Origin: Rhodococcus sp. AW25M09
GTDB lineage: Bacteria > Actinomycetota > Actinomycetes > Mycobacteriales > Mycobacteriaceae
Assembly (NCBI RefSeq): GCF_000333955.1
Contig: NZ_CAPS01000112.1
Location: forward strand, 62,001-126,000
Direction: 5' to 3'
Length of the DNA: 64,000 nt
Of the stretch, positions 37,317 through 46,448 are shown in pieces (the stretch's first letter is position 1; the number at the start of each line of letters is the position of its first letter). The position numbers and the translations under genes are program-made. The notes under the pieces were generated by a model, which saw only the letters and a list, made by a program, of their open reading frames with translations, was not told where the DNA came from and made no database searches.

Positions 37317-38122
37317 GCGCGCCAATAGGCGGCGATGAGATGCGAGCGCACGTCGAAGCTTTGCGGAACAATATCCACCGTGTGGACGACGTTGCCGATG
37401 AGATTATGGCTTCCCAGCTTCGCGGGCACAAGGCCATCGGGCAATGGCGAGGCCGTCGTGGACGTCAAAAGTTCGAGGTCACTGGGCACCGAAAACTCTC
37501 GCCTGGCGCTGCAGAGAATCCAAGCATTCGTGATGCGATCGACCACGCGAGATTGCAGAAAAGAACTGTTGCCGAACCCAATTGGATGAAGCGGCGAGGG
37601 TTTGACTACGCCCACTCGAACCTTGCCGATCGGCGTGCTTTGCCCTACCGCGCTGAAGGCTACGACTTGAGCGGGGTGCACGCGCTGGATTCTCAAGCTG
37701 ACCGCGCCCGAATCCGAGCTTCACTGGAAGCCGCGTCGATGGGGGAACCGGGTGCGTGTGTAGTCCTGATCGATCCTGGGGTGGCGCGAGTGATCCCCGG
37801 ATATCCGCTGCGGTTGTGGGAGGGCGAATTGGAGCCCTGTGCCGTGACGTTCCCGGTACCGCATGGCTACACAGGCTTGCGAATTGCGGCCCAGGTCGTG
37901 CACAGATATGCCTCAAGGTGCCGCTGGTGCGACACGAACGGCGCCACGCCGTCAGAGGGCCTAGTTGTCTCGGCGGGCTCGACAGCCTACGTATTTCCCA
38001 CATGCAGGTCCTGCCACGACGATCTCGAGTCGTTCTTCGATCCAGCCGCGAGCCCACTCGACTTCGTCAGCAACGACGGTGAGCAGCACGCGATGGGGTG
38101 GCCCGCCGATTGGTGGTTCTGA
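37313..38122 (+). CDS. Unknown element protein with CxxC zinc motif
   Basis: 269 residues, GTG start overlapping the previous stop. The C-terminal third has RYASRCRWCDTNGATPSEGL and AYVFPTCRSCHDDLESFF, two Cys-x-x-Cys pairs spaced like a zinc finger or a degenerate HNH (C-x2-C ... C-x2-C-H). The N-terminal half is helical and charged. No family is recognised. It is followed by a strong terminator, so HTH plus this gene form a transcription unit. A nuclease-like or DNA-binding role is only a guess. Confidence 0.6.
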   Translation: MSAPIGGDEMRAHVEALRNNIHRVDDVADEIMASQLRGHKAIGQWRGRRGRQKFEVTGHRKLSPGAAENPSIRDAIDHARLQKRTVAEPNWMKRRGFDYAHSNLADRRALPYRAEGYDLSGVHALDSQADRARIRASLEAASMGEPGACVVLIDPGVARVIPGYPLRLWEGELEPCAVTFPVPHGYTGLRIAAQVVHRYASRCRWCDTNGATPSEGLVVSAGSTAYVFPTCRSCHDDLESFFDPAASPLDFVSNDGEQHAMGWPADWWF

Positions 38123-38128
38123 CGCAAA

Positions 38129-38164
38129 AGCGGCCAGACCGTGACTGCATTCGGTCTGGCCGCT
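38129..38164 (+). terminator. Hairpin terminator
   Basis: 13-bp perfect stem AGCGGCCAGACCG with 10-base loop, directly after the stop at 38122. Confidence 0.8.
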
Positions 38165-38224
38165 CGTGATGCTCTTCGTGCGGTCCCACCCGCACGTCAA
38201 TTTCTCTGCTAGAAAGGCACTTTC

Positions 38225-39439
38225 ATGTCAAAGTATACCCGAACCTCGCGGCACTCGTCGGTGCCCTCAGTCGATGATCTGCTGCGTGCACTCGGCCACC
38301 GTGACACTGACCGGGTGTCGATCTGCTCGAAACCGGCCCAGGGAGGTTTCCGAGCAAAATTGATGACGGTCGATCAGGTCGCGGAGGTCGGCCTACCTTC
38401 CGGCTGCGATGTGTGGTTCTCGCCCAACCCCATTTCCAAGGAGGTGTCTCGTGGCCGAGGTACCGATGGCGATGTGCCGCGAGTGCGAGCGCTGTTCGCT
38501 GACCTCGACGTCAAGCCTGGTGCCCTAAAGACCGTGGATGAATGCGTGAAGGTCGTGGGCCGACTCTCGCGTGCCCTCGGGCAGCGTCCCGTCGCGCTCG
38601 TCTACACGGGCGGCGGTGTCCAACCGTACTGGCGTATCGCTTCTCCGCGTTCACGGTCCGGCCTCATCGTGCCGGAAGCGGACGAGGCGAGGCTTGATCG
38701 TGAGAGCTGGCGCTTGTTGTACGAGCGGTGGGGAGGGCTCGTGCAGGCCGTCGTAACGTCGGTGAATCGAAACGCGCAGATAGACAACGTGTATCAGCTT
38801 TCCCACATCATGCGTTGCCCGGGAACCGTGAACCAAAAGTACCCCGCGTCAGTGGTGACCGAGCTGTGTCCTCTCGCTCAGGGAGTGAGGTGGGATCGAA
38901 TCAAGGCAGCGGTCGACCGCGACGGGATCGGCCCGCTCAGCGGAGTGCTACGTCCGCGAGCCGAGTCGGTTCCCACGTCCTGGGCCGAGGCAACCGAATG
39001 GGTCAACGCCCAACCGGGGGCAGGCGTGGGAGTAACGGAGATGAGCGCGCTCGGACCACACCGGTCGATGCTCGCGGAGTTGGACGAGGACGCCCTGTTG
39101 CGCCTGTTCATCTCGGGAGATTCCAACGAACTGTCCGCGCACAACTTGATGCGAAACAAGGTCCAGTCCGTCGTCTACCAATCATGCGAGAACCGGGCTG
39201 GATTGGTACTGGCCCTTGAGGTGGTCGAGCGCGCGTACTTGCGCGTGATGGAGCTTCGGAGGGAGGGCCGCGTCGGCGGCGACCGACGCGGCGAAATCGA
39301 GGCCCGTCAAGACTTCCGGCGAGCCGTGACGGGCGCTGTCGCGCGGGGACGGGCGCGACGTAACTCCCCGAAACCTCAACGCGACTCCGACGGCCGCATC
39401 GTCCTGCGTACCCGGCGCGAGAAAGGGTTGGGAGCGTGA
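38225..39439 (+). CDS. Archaeo-eukaryotic-type primase (RepB/PrimPol-like)
   Basis: 404 residues. The catalytic Asp-x-Asp is in RALFADLDVKPG (residues 93 and 95), with VALVYTGGGVQPYWRI as the second strand-turn and the Ser-x-His-like region LSHIMRCPGTVNQKYP. These are the features of AEP primases in plasmids and satellites. ATG 38225 has AAGG seven bases upstream. It overlaps the helicase gene by GTGA, so both are made together. It should start DNA synthesis at the element's own origin, which gives an autonomous replication phase after excision. Confidence 0.8.
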   Translation: MSKYTRTSRHSSVPSVDDLLRALGHRDTDRVSICSKPAQGGFRAKLMTVDQVAEVGLPSGCDVWFSPNPISKEVSRGRGTDGDVPRVRALFADLDVKPGALKTVDECVKVVGRLSRALGQRPVALVYTGGGVQPYWRIASPRSRSGLIVPEADEARLDRESWRLLYERWGGLVQAVVTSVNRNAQIDNVYQLSHIMRCPGTVNQKYPASVVTELCPLAQGVRWDRIKAAVDRDGIGPLSGVLRPRAESVPTSWAEATEWVNAQPGAGVGVTEMSALGPHRSMLAELDEDALLRLFISGDSNELSAHNLMRNKVQSVVYQSCENRAGLVLALEVVERAYLRVMELRREGRVGGDRRGEIEARQDFRRAVTGAVARGRARRNSPKPQRDSDGRIVLRTRREKGLGA

Positions 39440-40812
39440 GCAATTCGATTGCACACCTCAAACCGGTCCCAACAATCGACGTCGAAACGTCGCTGAACAC
39501 GGACGGGGGCTACGCCCACGCCTTTCCCGTACCCGACGCGGTCGGACTGGTGATGGATGGGCCGAATCCCTTCACCTTGGAGGAGTGGGAGGAGGAGCTG
39601 GACTATGGGGCGTTCTCCCGCGAAGCGCGGCTGGTGACGGAGACGGAGCGACAGCTTTTACAGATGGAGGCGAGGGACGCCGCGAGGCAACAGCTCGCCG
39701 CCGCGAACTGGGAACCGCCCACGCTCAGCGAAGACATTCTGACCGAGCTGGCGAAGGACGCCCCTCCCGTTCAGTACGTCGTGGAGGACTTGGCCCCGGG
39801 TGGCTCCAACGTCTTACTCGTTGCAGAGGCAAAAGCCGGCAAGACGACTTTGGTGATGAATCTGGTTTCGGCGATCGTGACCGGCTCGAAGTTCCTCGGC
39901 AGATACAGCATCGACGCTCTGCCGGAAGGTAGCTCGATTACCTACCTGAATTTCGAGCTGGAGAAGAACATGGCCGAGAACTGGTTGCGGGACATGGAGA
40001 TTGCGAATGAGCCAGAGACGCACCGGCACCGGTTGTTCGTGGATCACTGGAAGGGATTTCCGCTGCCCTTGCCGTCACAGGTGACCGAGGACTACCTGGT
40101 TGATGTGCTCAACCGTCGCGCGTCTTCGGTGCTGGTACTCGACCCGTACGGCGCAGCTATCAACCACGACGAGAACTCCAATGACGACACCCGTGCCTGG
40201 ACGAACTCGCTGGACCGGATTGCGCGTCGGGCCGGACTGGCGTTGGTGGTGATCGCGGCGCACTCCGGTAGCTCGTCGGTGTCGAGCGGGGATCTGCGGG
40301 TGCGGGGCGCGTACCGACTGGAGGACTGGATGTCGGTGAAGTGGACGTATACGCACGGTGGCGAAGTCAACGAACCGCCCCCAGACCGATTCCGGTATCT
40401 CGCTGCGCGCGGGCGCGACGTGGCGATCCCACAGTTCACGGTCGACTACGCGGAACCGCGACGGAGGTTGTTCGTTGCGTCCGGGGCCGCCTCGAAAACC
40501 GCAAACGAAGCGGAGCGGTGGGCGTTGAAGGTGTATGACGCCGTATTCGCTCACGAACACCGAGCCCGCACGGAGGGGCGGGAACCGGGGGCATTGAAAG
40601 CTGGCGATCTGCGGGAGCTGATGGGAATCGCGCAGACCGATAGCAAGACCCGCGGCAAGTCGTTCAACGCCGGGCGGGGCAGGGCCGTGGCGAGCGGATG
40701 GATCACCGAATCCCCGGGACCGGGCAACTCTAAGCTGTACGCGGTCGGCGAGGTCGATCCCCGCGCCAAGATCACCTTTCCCGGCCACCGAACCGACAGC
40801 GCGGAATCGTGA
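39436..40812 (+). CDS. RecA-fold (AAA_25/RepA-type) replicative helicase
   Basis: 458 residues. The Walker A motif is AEAKAGKTTLVM (around residues 130-141), a second strand is ITYLNFELEKNMAENWL, and the Walker B-like strand is ASSVLVLDPYGAAINHDENS with Asp near residue 233. VIAAHSGSSSVSSGDLRVRG corresponds to the sensor region of RepA-type hexameric helicases. A winged C-terminal part follows (LKAGDLRELMGIAQTDSKTR). GTGA-coupled to the primase. The origin-like repeats lie directly downstream. Confidence 0.82.
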   Translation: MSNSIAHLKPVPTIDVETSLNTDGGYAHAFPVPDAVGLVMDGPNPFTLEEWEEELDYGAFSREARLVTETERQLLQMEARDAARQQLAAANWEPPTLSEDILTELAKDAPPVQYVVEDLAPGGSNVLLVAEAKAGKTTLVMNLVSAIVTGSKFLGRYSIDALPEGSSITYLNFELEKNMAENWLRDMEIANEPETHRHRLFVDHWKGFPLPLPSQVTEDYLVDVLNRRASSVLVLDPYGAAINHDENSNDDTRAWTNSLDRIARRAGLALVVIAAHSGSSSVSSGDLRVRGAYRLEDWMSVKWTYTHGGEVNEPPPDRFRYLAARGRDVAIPQFTVDYAEPRRRLFVASGAASKTANEAERWALKVYDAVFAHEHRARTEGREPGALKAGDLRELMGIAQTDSKTRGKSFNAGRGRAVASGWITESPGPGNSKLYAVGEVDPRAKITFPGHRTDSAES

Positions 40813-40901
40813 GGGAGCGGATGGAGCAGCGCCGCTCGACACGGTGCAGCTCTTCGGGCTTGTCTCGTAGCGACCCGGGTCTCACCAAATCTATTGTTAG
40901 T

Positions 40902-41008
40902 CAGTGTTATCCGCTAGTACCGGCTATGACTGGATATATTCGTACTATCCAGTGTTATCCGGTGGCACTGGGTAGTGTTAGTACCCCCGTAGGGGGTAAC
41001 TACTACCC
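40902..41008. other. Origin-like region with direct and inverted repeats
   Basis: AT-rich segment. CAGTGTTATCCG occurs exactly at 40902-40913 and 40950-40961. ACTGGATA and TATCCAGT form a perfect inverted repeat (40929-40936, 40946-40953) with a 9-base spacer. GGGTAGT...TACCCCC-GTA-GGGGGTA...ACTACCC forms a nested hairpin (40970-41008). Position right after primase and helicase fits a replication origin. Confidence 0.65.
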
Positions 41009-41067
41009 GACCGCCGCTCGTCGCGGCGAGGGATACGACTACTACTTCCCGAAGCGACGGAGTGTCG

Positions 41068-41295
41068 ATGGCGAGTGAGTCGTGGACGAGTGAACGCCGG
41101 ACTGCGCGGCACGAAGCAGTGGTTCTGGAGAACGACCGCGTCAGGTACGCACGCCGCGACGCGAAGGTATGGGCCGAGGTCGACGCCATGGCGGCCGACG
41201 AGGAAGAACGCAGGAAAGCCCCGAAGAAGTTGAATGACGGGAACTTTGGTGCGCCGATGCCTGCGCCGCCAGAGGAAGGATGGGACTGGTTCTGA
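41068..41295 (+). CDS. Small charged protein, unknown
   Basis: 75 residues from ATG 41068, with GGAG five bases upstream (GTG 41062 is the alternative). Highly charged helix (residues 15-55), then PMPAPPEEGWDWF at the end. No domain recognised. Confidence 0.55.
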   Translation: MASESWTSERRTARHEAVVLENDRVRYARRDAKVWAEVDAMAADEEERRKAPKKLNDGNFGAPMPAPPEEGWDWF

Positions 41296-41709
41296 GCACT
41301 CGGCGATAATCACGGTTGTAGTGGATTCGACGCGCTTGTCTCTCCGGTCAGTCTCACCCCTCGCAGAGCGGCACCCAGTGACCCCACCCCGACCTCAGCA
41401 GTGGTCACAGGGCCAAGGTCGACGGGGCTACCGGCCTCTCGCGGAGTACGGGCCGAACGAGAAGCGACGATAGCTCTGTCACCCACCTAGCTCCACAGCT
41501 CCCCAGCGTTGACGGCGAATCGGGGTACTCGTCTCATCTCAGGGGTTCAAGCCCTTAGAACCAGAATGCACTGGCACTGAGCACATTTCAGTTGTAGCAA
41601 GCCTTGTAGCTTCCGGTGGGCGACTGGCGTACTTTCGGGGCCGAAAGCGTTCCCGATGACCGTCGAGAACGTTTCCGGCCCCACTCAGCAAGGCGAACAG
41701 GAGAACGAA
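41296..41709. other. 414-base noncoding stretch upstream of the serine recombinase
   Basis: Contains the palindromic sites at 41632-41678. No coding frame supported. Confidence 0.5.
41632..41678. promoter_or_regulatory. Palindromic sites, possible res or operator
   Basis: CTTTCGG-GG-CCGAAAG (41632-41647) is a perfect 7-bp palindrome. CCGAAAGCGTTC (41641-41652) and GAACGTTTCCGG (41667-41678) form a second, imperfect inverted repeat. Lying just upstream of a resolvase-type gene, they could be its recombination or autoregulatory sites. Confidence 0.45.
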
Positions 41710-42402
41710 ATGACGACGATGCAGGCGTTCGACCAGCGCGAACACGCGGGACCAAAACTCAAGGGCCTCAGAGTTATCGGCTATGCGCGGGTCAGCACCA
41801 GTGCGCAGGAGCGGGCACACGGCCTTGGAGCACAGTCCGACGAGATGCGCCGCTACTGCCAAGCCAACGAGCTTCAGTTACTCACTGTCACATACGATGT
41901 GATGAGCAGTGGGAGCGTGCCCAAGCTCTTCGGACGTCAGACGGCCATCGCTGCGATTGAATCAGGTCTCGCGGACGGACTGCTGGTTCGTGCACTCGAT
42001 CGCGCCACGCGGGACCAGCTCGATGCTGCCTCAATTGCTAAGCGCGCCAATACGAATGGTTGGACCTTGCTCGACTGCAACGGGGCCAACTCCAGCGATG
42101 CGAGCCAGCGCCTTCTCTTCGACATTCGAGTAGCGATGGCTGCCGAAGAGAAGCGGAAGATCAGCGAGCGGACCAAGGAGGGGCTGCGTCGGGCCAAGGC
42201 TCAGGGCCAGCAGCTCGGCAGGCCGTCCAAGATCGACCCCAGCATCGTCGCGGAGATCATCGCCATGCGCCAAGAGGACGGCCTCAGCGCCAAGGTCATA
42301 GCTCGGAAGCTGGACGAGTACGGCGTGCCCACCCCAGGTCAGGGCCTCCAGTGGCACCACAGCACGATTCGCCGCCTGCTCCAGCGAGAGGGCGTGGCCT
42401 GA
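41710..42402 (+). CDS. Small serine recombinase (resolvase/invertase type)
   Basis: 230 residues from ATG 41710, with AGGAG seven bases upstream. The catalytic domain starts VIGYARVSTSAQERAHGLGA, where the Ser of RVSTS is the nucleophile. DGLLVRALDRATRDQLDA carries the Asp-Arg-x-x-Arg helix, EKRKISERTKEGLRRAKAQG is helix E and LGRPSKIDPSIVAEIIAMRQ begins the C-terminal HTH (SAKVIARKLDEYGVPTP). The size is that of resolvases, not of large serine integrases. Since a tyrosine integrase is also present and the att core is tRNA-type, this one probably resolves multimers or inverts DNA. Confidence 0.88.
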   Translation: MTTMQAFDQREHAGPKLKGLRVIGYARVSTSAQERAHGLGAQSDEMRRYCQANELQLLTVTYDVMSSGSVPKLFGRQTAIAAIESGLADGLLVRALDRATRDQLDAASIAKRANTNGWTLLDCNGANSSDASQRLLFDIRVAMAAEEKRKISERTKEGLRRAKAQGQQLGRPSKIDPSIVAEIIAMRQEDGLSAKVIARKLDEYGVPTPGQGLQWHHSTIRRLLQREGVA

Positions 42403-42403
42403 C

Positions 42404-42490
42404 ATGGACACCTTCGCCCTGATCCTCGTCGTCGTTCTGCCCATCACGTTCATCGTGATCGGCGCAATCTTCGGAACCGGAAAGAAGTAG
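42404..42490 (+). CDS. 28-residue single-span membrane miniprotein
   Basis: ATG 42404 to TAG 42490. The peptide is almost wholly hydrophobic (LILVVVLPITFIVIGAIF) with a basic GTGKK end, so it would span the membrane once. It starts one base after the recombinase stop and its 3' end carries the GGAAAGAAG ribosome site of the integrase. Could be a translated spacer peptide or a small membrane effector. Confidence 0.5.
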   Translation: MDTFALILVVVLPITFIVIGAIFGTGKK

Positions 42491-42492
42491 CA

Positions 42493-43959
42493 ATGGCCTA
42501 CGTACGCAAGATCGAGACCACCCGCACCAAGAACAGCAAGCCGGTCCCGAGCTACCAAGTTCGATGGCAGGAACCAGCGCGCGACGAGATGGGTAGACCG
42601 ATACCAGTCAGCCCATCTCGACCCGACGGCCAGAAGAAGCAAGTCCACCTCAAGGAGACGTTCGGTTCCAAGGAAGCTGCGCAGGAGCGATGCGACGAAC
42701 TGAATGCCCAAAGGCACAGGACTACTGCGCAATCCGCCTCGGAGATACGCAAGGCAGGCGACCAACCATTCGGCCACTATGCGGCGGCGTGGTTGGAGTC
42801 GATGGAGGTCAAGGTCGCACGCGGTCAACTCAAAGAGCGCACCCTCAACGACTACCGGAAGCTGCTCCATCGGTACGTGCTCGACAGGTTCGGCGGTCAG
42901 GCCGTCGCGACCATCACAGCGAGGCAGTGCGAGGAGTTCTTGGCAGCCCTGGTTCGGCAGCAATCCCGGCAAGGCGCAGACGGCGTGCTGAACAACCGAC
43001 TCACCCCGGCGACGATCAAGCACGCCTGGTCGACGTTCGGGCGCGTGCTGAAGTACGCCATGCGGCACGACGCAATCCCGTCGAACCCAGCCGACCGAGT
43101 GGACTTCGCCGGGAAGCGATCCACCGGAGACCACGACCGCTTCGAGCACCACCCGCTCACTGCCGCTCAGGTTTCCGCAGTCTCCAACGCGGTCGCGGGT
43201 GAGGTGGACGGGCTGCCTGCGTACCCGATCTACGCGCTGATGGTGGACTTCCTCGCCTACAGCGGCATCCGCGCCGCCGAAAACGCGGGGCTGGAAGTCG
43301 GAGACCTGGCTTTCACGACCGGCCCCGCCAGAGCCGACGGCTCCCCTACTGTTCGATGCGCGATCCAAGTACGCCGAACCAAGGACCGAAAGAACGGGCA
43401 GTGGGTCGTGAGCACGCCCAAATCCCGGAAGTCTCGACGCACGGTGCCGCTGCCGACCTGGCTCGCGGAACGGATGCGGGCGTACCTCACGGAACGCCAC
43501 CCGAGAGAAAACGAGCCGACCGCTCCCCTGTGGCCGTCGCGGAAGAACGGCGGCGGATACCGCGCGGCAGGCGAACGCTACGCGGTCCCGCTGGACTGGT
43601 CCCAGCCGCAAGCGATGGGATCGTTCTACGACACGATCTTCCGACCGGCGTTGGTCGCGGTCGGCCTGCCCGCCAGCGCCCCGGCAGACGGCGACACCCC
43701 GGCAACTCGCGGAGTACGTCTCCACGACCTCAGGCACACGTTTGCGACAATGCAGCTCATGTCAGGTACACATTTCATGCAGGTATCGAAGTGGTTGGGG
43801 CACAGCACTTTTACACTCACGCTCGACACGTACGGCGATTGGATCCCTGAAGAGGACGGCGGCGCGGGCAACAACCTTCCCGAGCCAACCGCAGCATCAG
43901 CAACCGCCGCAGCCGAACCGTCGAACGTCGTGCCGCTTTTCGGCAAGAGGTCAGGCTGA
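42493..43959 (+). CDS. int: Tyrosine site-specific integrase
   Basis: 488 residues. Residues 1-65 hold the arm-binding/AP2-like start, about 90-190 the SAM-like core-binding domain (GHYAAAWLESMEVKVARGQL) and the rest the catalytic domain. Arg I is in YSGIRAAENAGLEVGD, Lys in STPKSRKSRRTVPLP, HxxR in LHDLRHTFATM, the second His in WLGHSTFTL and the Tyr nucleophile in LDTYGDW. It should integrate the element at the tRNA core. It reads toward the R-M genes, which are on the other strand. Probably acts together with the HTH protein or host factor as directionality partner. Confidence 0.93.
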   Translation: MAYVRKIETTRTKNSKPVPSYQVRWQEPARDEMGRPIPVSPSRPDGQKKQVHLKETFGSKEAAQERCDELNAQRHRTTAQSASEIRKAGDQPFGHYAAAWLESMEVKVARGQLKERTLNDYRKLLHRYVLDRFGGQAVATITARQCEEFLAALVRQQSRQGADGVLNNRLTPATIKHAWSTFGRVLKYAMRHDAIPSNPADRVDFAGKRSTGDHDRFEHHPLTAAQVSAVSNAVAGEVDGLPAYPIYALMVDFLAYSGIRAAENAGLEVGDLAFTTGPARADGSPTVRCAIQVRRTKDRKNGQWVVSTPKSRKSRRTVPLPTWLAERMRAYLTERHPRENEPTAPLWPSRKNGGGYRAAGERYAVPLDWSQPQAMGSFYDTIFRPALVAVGLPASAPADGDTPATRGVRLHDLRHTFATMQLMSGTHFMQVSKWLGHSTFTLTLDTYGDWIPEEDGGAGNNLPEPTAASATAAAEPSNVVPLFGKRSG

Positions 43960-43983
43960 CTCGAAGCTCAGCGCAGTTGAACC

Positions 43984-45156
43984 TTAACGGTTGCCCTTCG
44001 CTCGGTTGTGGGTGACGCAGAGCATCTCACAGTTGTCGAGATCGGTGTTTCCACCATTCGACCAAGCCGTCACGTGGTCGGCCTCCATCTCCTTCGGCAG
44101 ATATGGGCGGGTCCTGTTGGCACCGGCACCAGACGCGCACAGCGCGCAGTTCGAGATTCCCGCCGCTTTGGCGGCTTGCGTCTGCTGTGTGTAGGCCGCA
44201 ACCTTCGTACGGTCGTCGAACAGCCTGATCGAAAGCAGCTGCGGATCCAACTTGCCGCCCAATAAGTATTCGTAAATTCCCTTATTGTTCTGCACCGCAG
44301 GATCGGCGCGTAGAGCGTTGACTTCGGCGTCGATCTCAACAGAGTTGTACGGCTTGGGGTGGTAGGTCTCGTACCACTCCCCCCATTCCAAACCTCGCAT
44401 CTCGCGGTCAGGCGACCGAATGAAAACGCTGCCGATCCAGTCGATGACCGACGTGAAGTACACCTTCAGCTCAGCGATATCCGATTCTTGACGATGCTGG
44501 GCGAGGTAGGAATCCACGGTCTTGCCCTGAGCCGATGCGACCCAGTTCAGGGCCTCGGCCAACACTTCCTGCCGCTTCGGATCGCCCTTGATGTAACTCG
44601 ACCACTTTTGCATGTTGGCGTTTTGGCTATTCGAGAACTCAGCCTTCGCCTTGGTGACGAATGGCCCAGAATAGATCGAGTTCAACAGTTCTTGCCTGGT
44701 CAGCGGGACACCCGCAATGTTGACTGTTTGGAACCACTCTTTGATCTCTTTCTCGGTACCTTTGCACTCGTACACCAGCAGCTTGCTCGCCTTCAGCAAC
44801 GACTGGTCCTCAGGAGACAATGACGAGAACGACTGCTCGTTGCCATCCAACTTGATTGCAAACTTCCCGGTGATAAACCGCCCAATACTGGTGATGCGCT
44901 GCTGACCATCGAGCACTTCAAGCTGATCGTTAACGTCATCGACGTTGAAGTAAATCAATCCGAGCGGATATCCCTTAAGCAACGAAGCGATCACGGCAAC
45001 GTCTTTTTTGCCGTCATTATAGATATAGCTCCGCTGATACTCGGGCTGGACCACCAACTTTCCAGCTAAACCGAAGAGGCCCTTTCCTTCCAAATCGTTA
45101 TAAACGAAACCCTGAACGATCTCCTCAACTGAGTATTCCTTTAGTACGGTTTTCAC
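43984..45156 (-). CDS. DUF262/HNH endonuclease (GmrSD/ParB-like N-terminus)
   Basis: 390 residues. The DUF262 domain has [20 protein letters not shown] and [17 protein letters not shown]; the DGQQR motif is the nucleotide-hydrolysis site. The C-terminal HNH is [38 protein letters not shown] and [15 protein letters not shown], complete with His, Asn and His. The GTG start overlaps the methylase stop (GTGA), so they are co-translated. It is the probable restriction half of an R-M pair. Base composition is clearly more AT-rich than the flanks, a sign of separate origin. Confidence 0.88.
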   Translation of the reverse strand: MKTVLKEYSVEEIVQGFVYNDLEGKGLFGLAGKLVVQPEYQRSYIYNDGKKDVAVIASLLKGYPLGLIYFNVDDVNDQLEVLDGQQRITSIGRFITGKFAIKLDGNEQSFSSLSPEDQSLLKASKLLVYECKGTEKEIKEWFQTVNIAGVPLTRQELLNSIYSGPFVTKAKAEFSNSQNANMQKWSSYIKGDPKRQEVLAEALNWVASAQGKTVDSYLAQHRQESDIAELKVYFTSVIDWIGSVFIRSPDREMRGLEWGEWYETYHPKPYNSVEIDAEVNALRADPAVQNNKGIYEYLLGGKLDPQLLSIRLFDDRTKVAAYTQQTQAAKAAGISNCALCASGAGANRTRPYLPKEMEADHVTAWSNGGNTDLDNCEMLCVTHNRAKGNR

Positions 45157-46340
45157 GACTGAGCCGTTCGGTGCCGAATCGCAATGCGCTTGAAGGGAAC
45201 GTACGGCCGGGGATGGTAGAGGAAAAGCTTGCGACGCCCCGGACTATTCGCAGCGGTACCTCCCGCAGCATAATAGTCAGCAACCCGCTTTTCGCCGAGG
45301 GGCTCGACTCCATGGGCTTCCGTCTGAGCCATGTCTTCGGTGTTGAATAGAATCTCGAACTGCTCGGGGTTGTACCGGTCGAGAAAAGTAATCGGGACGC
45401 CCATCACACCTTCATAGTCACTCGGAATCGCACTAGTAAAAGGGATCTCTATTGCGTCGTAGGTATCGTATTTCAGGTAGTCCACTGCACCCGCCAGGGC
45501 TTTTATTAGCTTTTTGTTAAACCGCAAGTTGTCGGCTTTGGACATTAACTGGAGTGGTTCGTGACGACGCCCATGGTCTATATTCGTAAACCACCGGACA
45601 CCCTTGATTCGGACAAACTTCCGGCCATTCTCATCCACACGCGCCCCAACGGCGTCGAGCGGATAATGACTGGGTATACCGAACTCGCGGTCTCCGCTGG
45701 AAATGCTCGGCCCGTACCATGCCTGGTTCGACTTGAAGAGGGGGAACACATCATTGTAGGTGATGGCGTTCATGTTGCCGATTACAGAGAATTTGACATC
45801 GCCGTCGACTAGCCAAGCAAGAAAACCGCGAAAAAGGCTGAACGGCGGATTTGTAATTACGATGTCTGCCTCATCTCGCAATGCCGTGACCTCCCGACTT
45901 CGGAAGTCACCGTCACCTTTTAGGTACTCCCATTGGAGATCGTGGATATTGACGACACCATCCCCGTTGACGTCCTTCCGTTCAAGCACGAATTTCTTTC
46001 CCAGCACCCGTGTCTTGGCCGCGTCGAACTTCGGATCCTCGACCTCGAAGAGCGTCGGTTGGAGGAACTCACCTGCTGGGTTGCTGTCGGGTGCGTACGA
46101 CGTGGAAATGAGTTTCTTAAGCCCCAAGTCCGCGAAGTTGAGCGCAAAGAACTTTGTGAAGTTTGAGTACTCGGGGTCATCGCACGGAAGCAGGACGACC
46201 TGATCGCGGAAGACGTCTGGGTCGTACTCCAGATAGGCGTTTATCTCGCGCTCGATATCGACCCACTGTGTGTAGAACTCATCCTTCTTCGCCGACTTAG
46301 CGGCCACGAGGAGACTGTTCGCTGCTACCGGTGTAGTCAT
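45153..46340 (-). CDS. Adenine-specific DNA methyltransferase, EcoRI-methylase family
   Basis: 395 residues from ATG 46340, with AGGAGAGAGC directly upstream. The catalytic motif is [19 protein letters not shown] (NPPF, motif IV). [40 protein letters not shown] and [17 protein letters not shown] are typical of the M.EcoRI family. It would methylate adenine in a site unknown here. It is co-translated with the DUF262-HNH gene. The order methylase first fits safe establishment of an R-M system. Cargo at the integrase-distal end of the element, next to the right att site. Confidence 0.9.
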   Translation of the reverse strand: MTTPVAANSLLVAAKSAKKDEFYTQWVDIEREINAYLEYDPDVFRDQVVLLPCDDPEYSNFTKFFALNFADLGLKKLISTSYAPDSNPAGEFLQPTLFEVEDPKFDAAKTRVLGKKFVLERKDVNGDGVVNIHDLQWEYLKGDGDFRSREVTALRDEADIVITNPPFSLFRGFLAWLVDGDVKFSVIGNMNAITYNDVFPLFKSNQAWYGPSISSGDREFGIPSHYPLDAVGARVDENGRKFVRIKGVRWFTNIDHGRRHEPLQLMSKADNLRFNKKLIKALAGAVDYLKYDTYDAIEIPFTSAIPSDYEGVMGVPITFLDRYNPEQFEILFNTEDMAQTEAHGVEPLGEKRVADYYAAGGTAANSPGRRKLFLYHPRPYVPFKRIAIRHRTAQS

Positions 46341-46448
46341 GCTCTCTCCTAGTCGGCTCGCTTGTTCGCTCCATGCTATGCCATCGCGCCGACAAAAACT
46401 CAAACGCCACCACCCGGTCCTGACATGCCGCAGCGGCCAAATCGCACG

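Noticed and set aside
40809-41078. 89-residue plus-strand frame overlapping the helicase stop
   Set aside because: Runs through the origin-like repeats and overlaps the next gene; composition follows the repeats, so it is probably not a gene.
42031-43737. 568-residue minus-strand frame
   Set aside because: Antisense of the tyrosine integrase, whose catalytic residues are all present on the plus strand.
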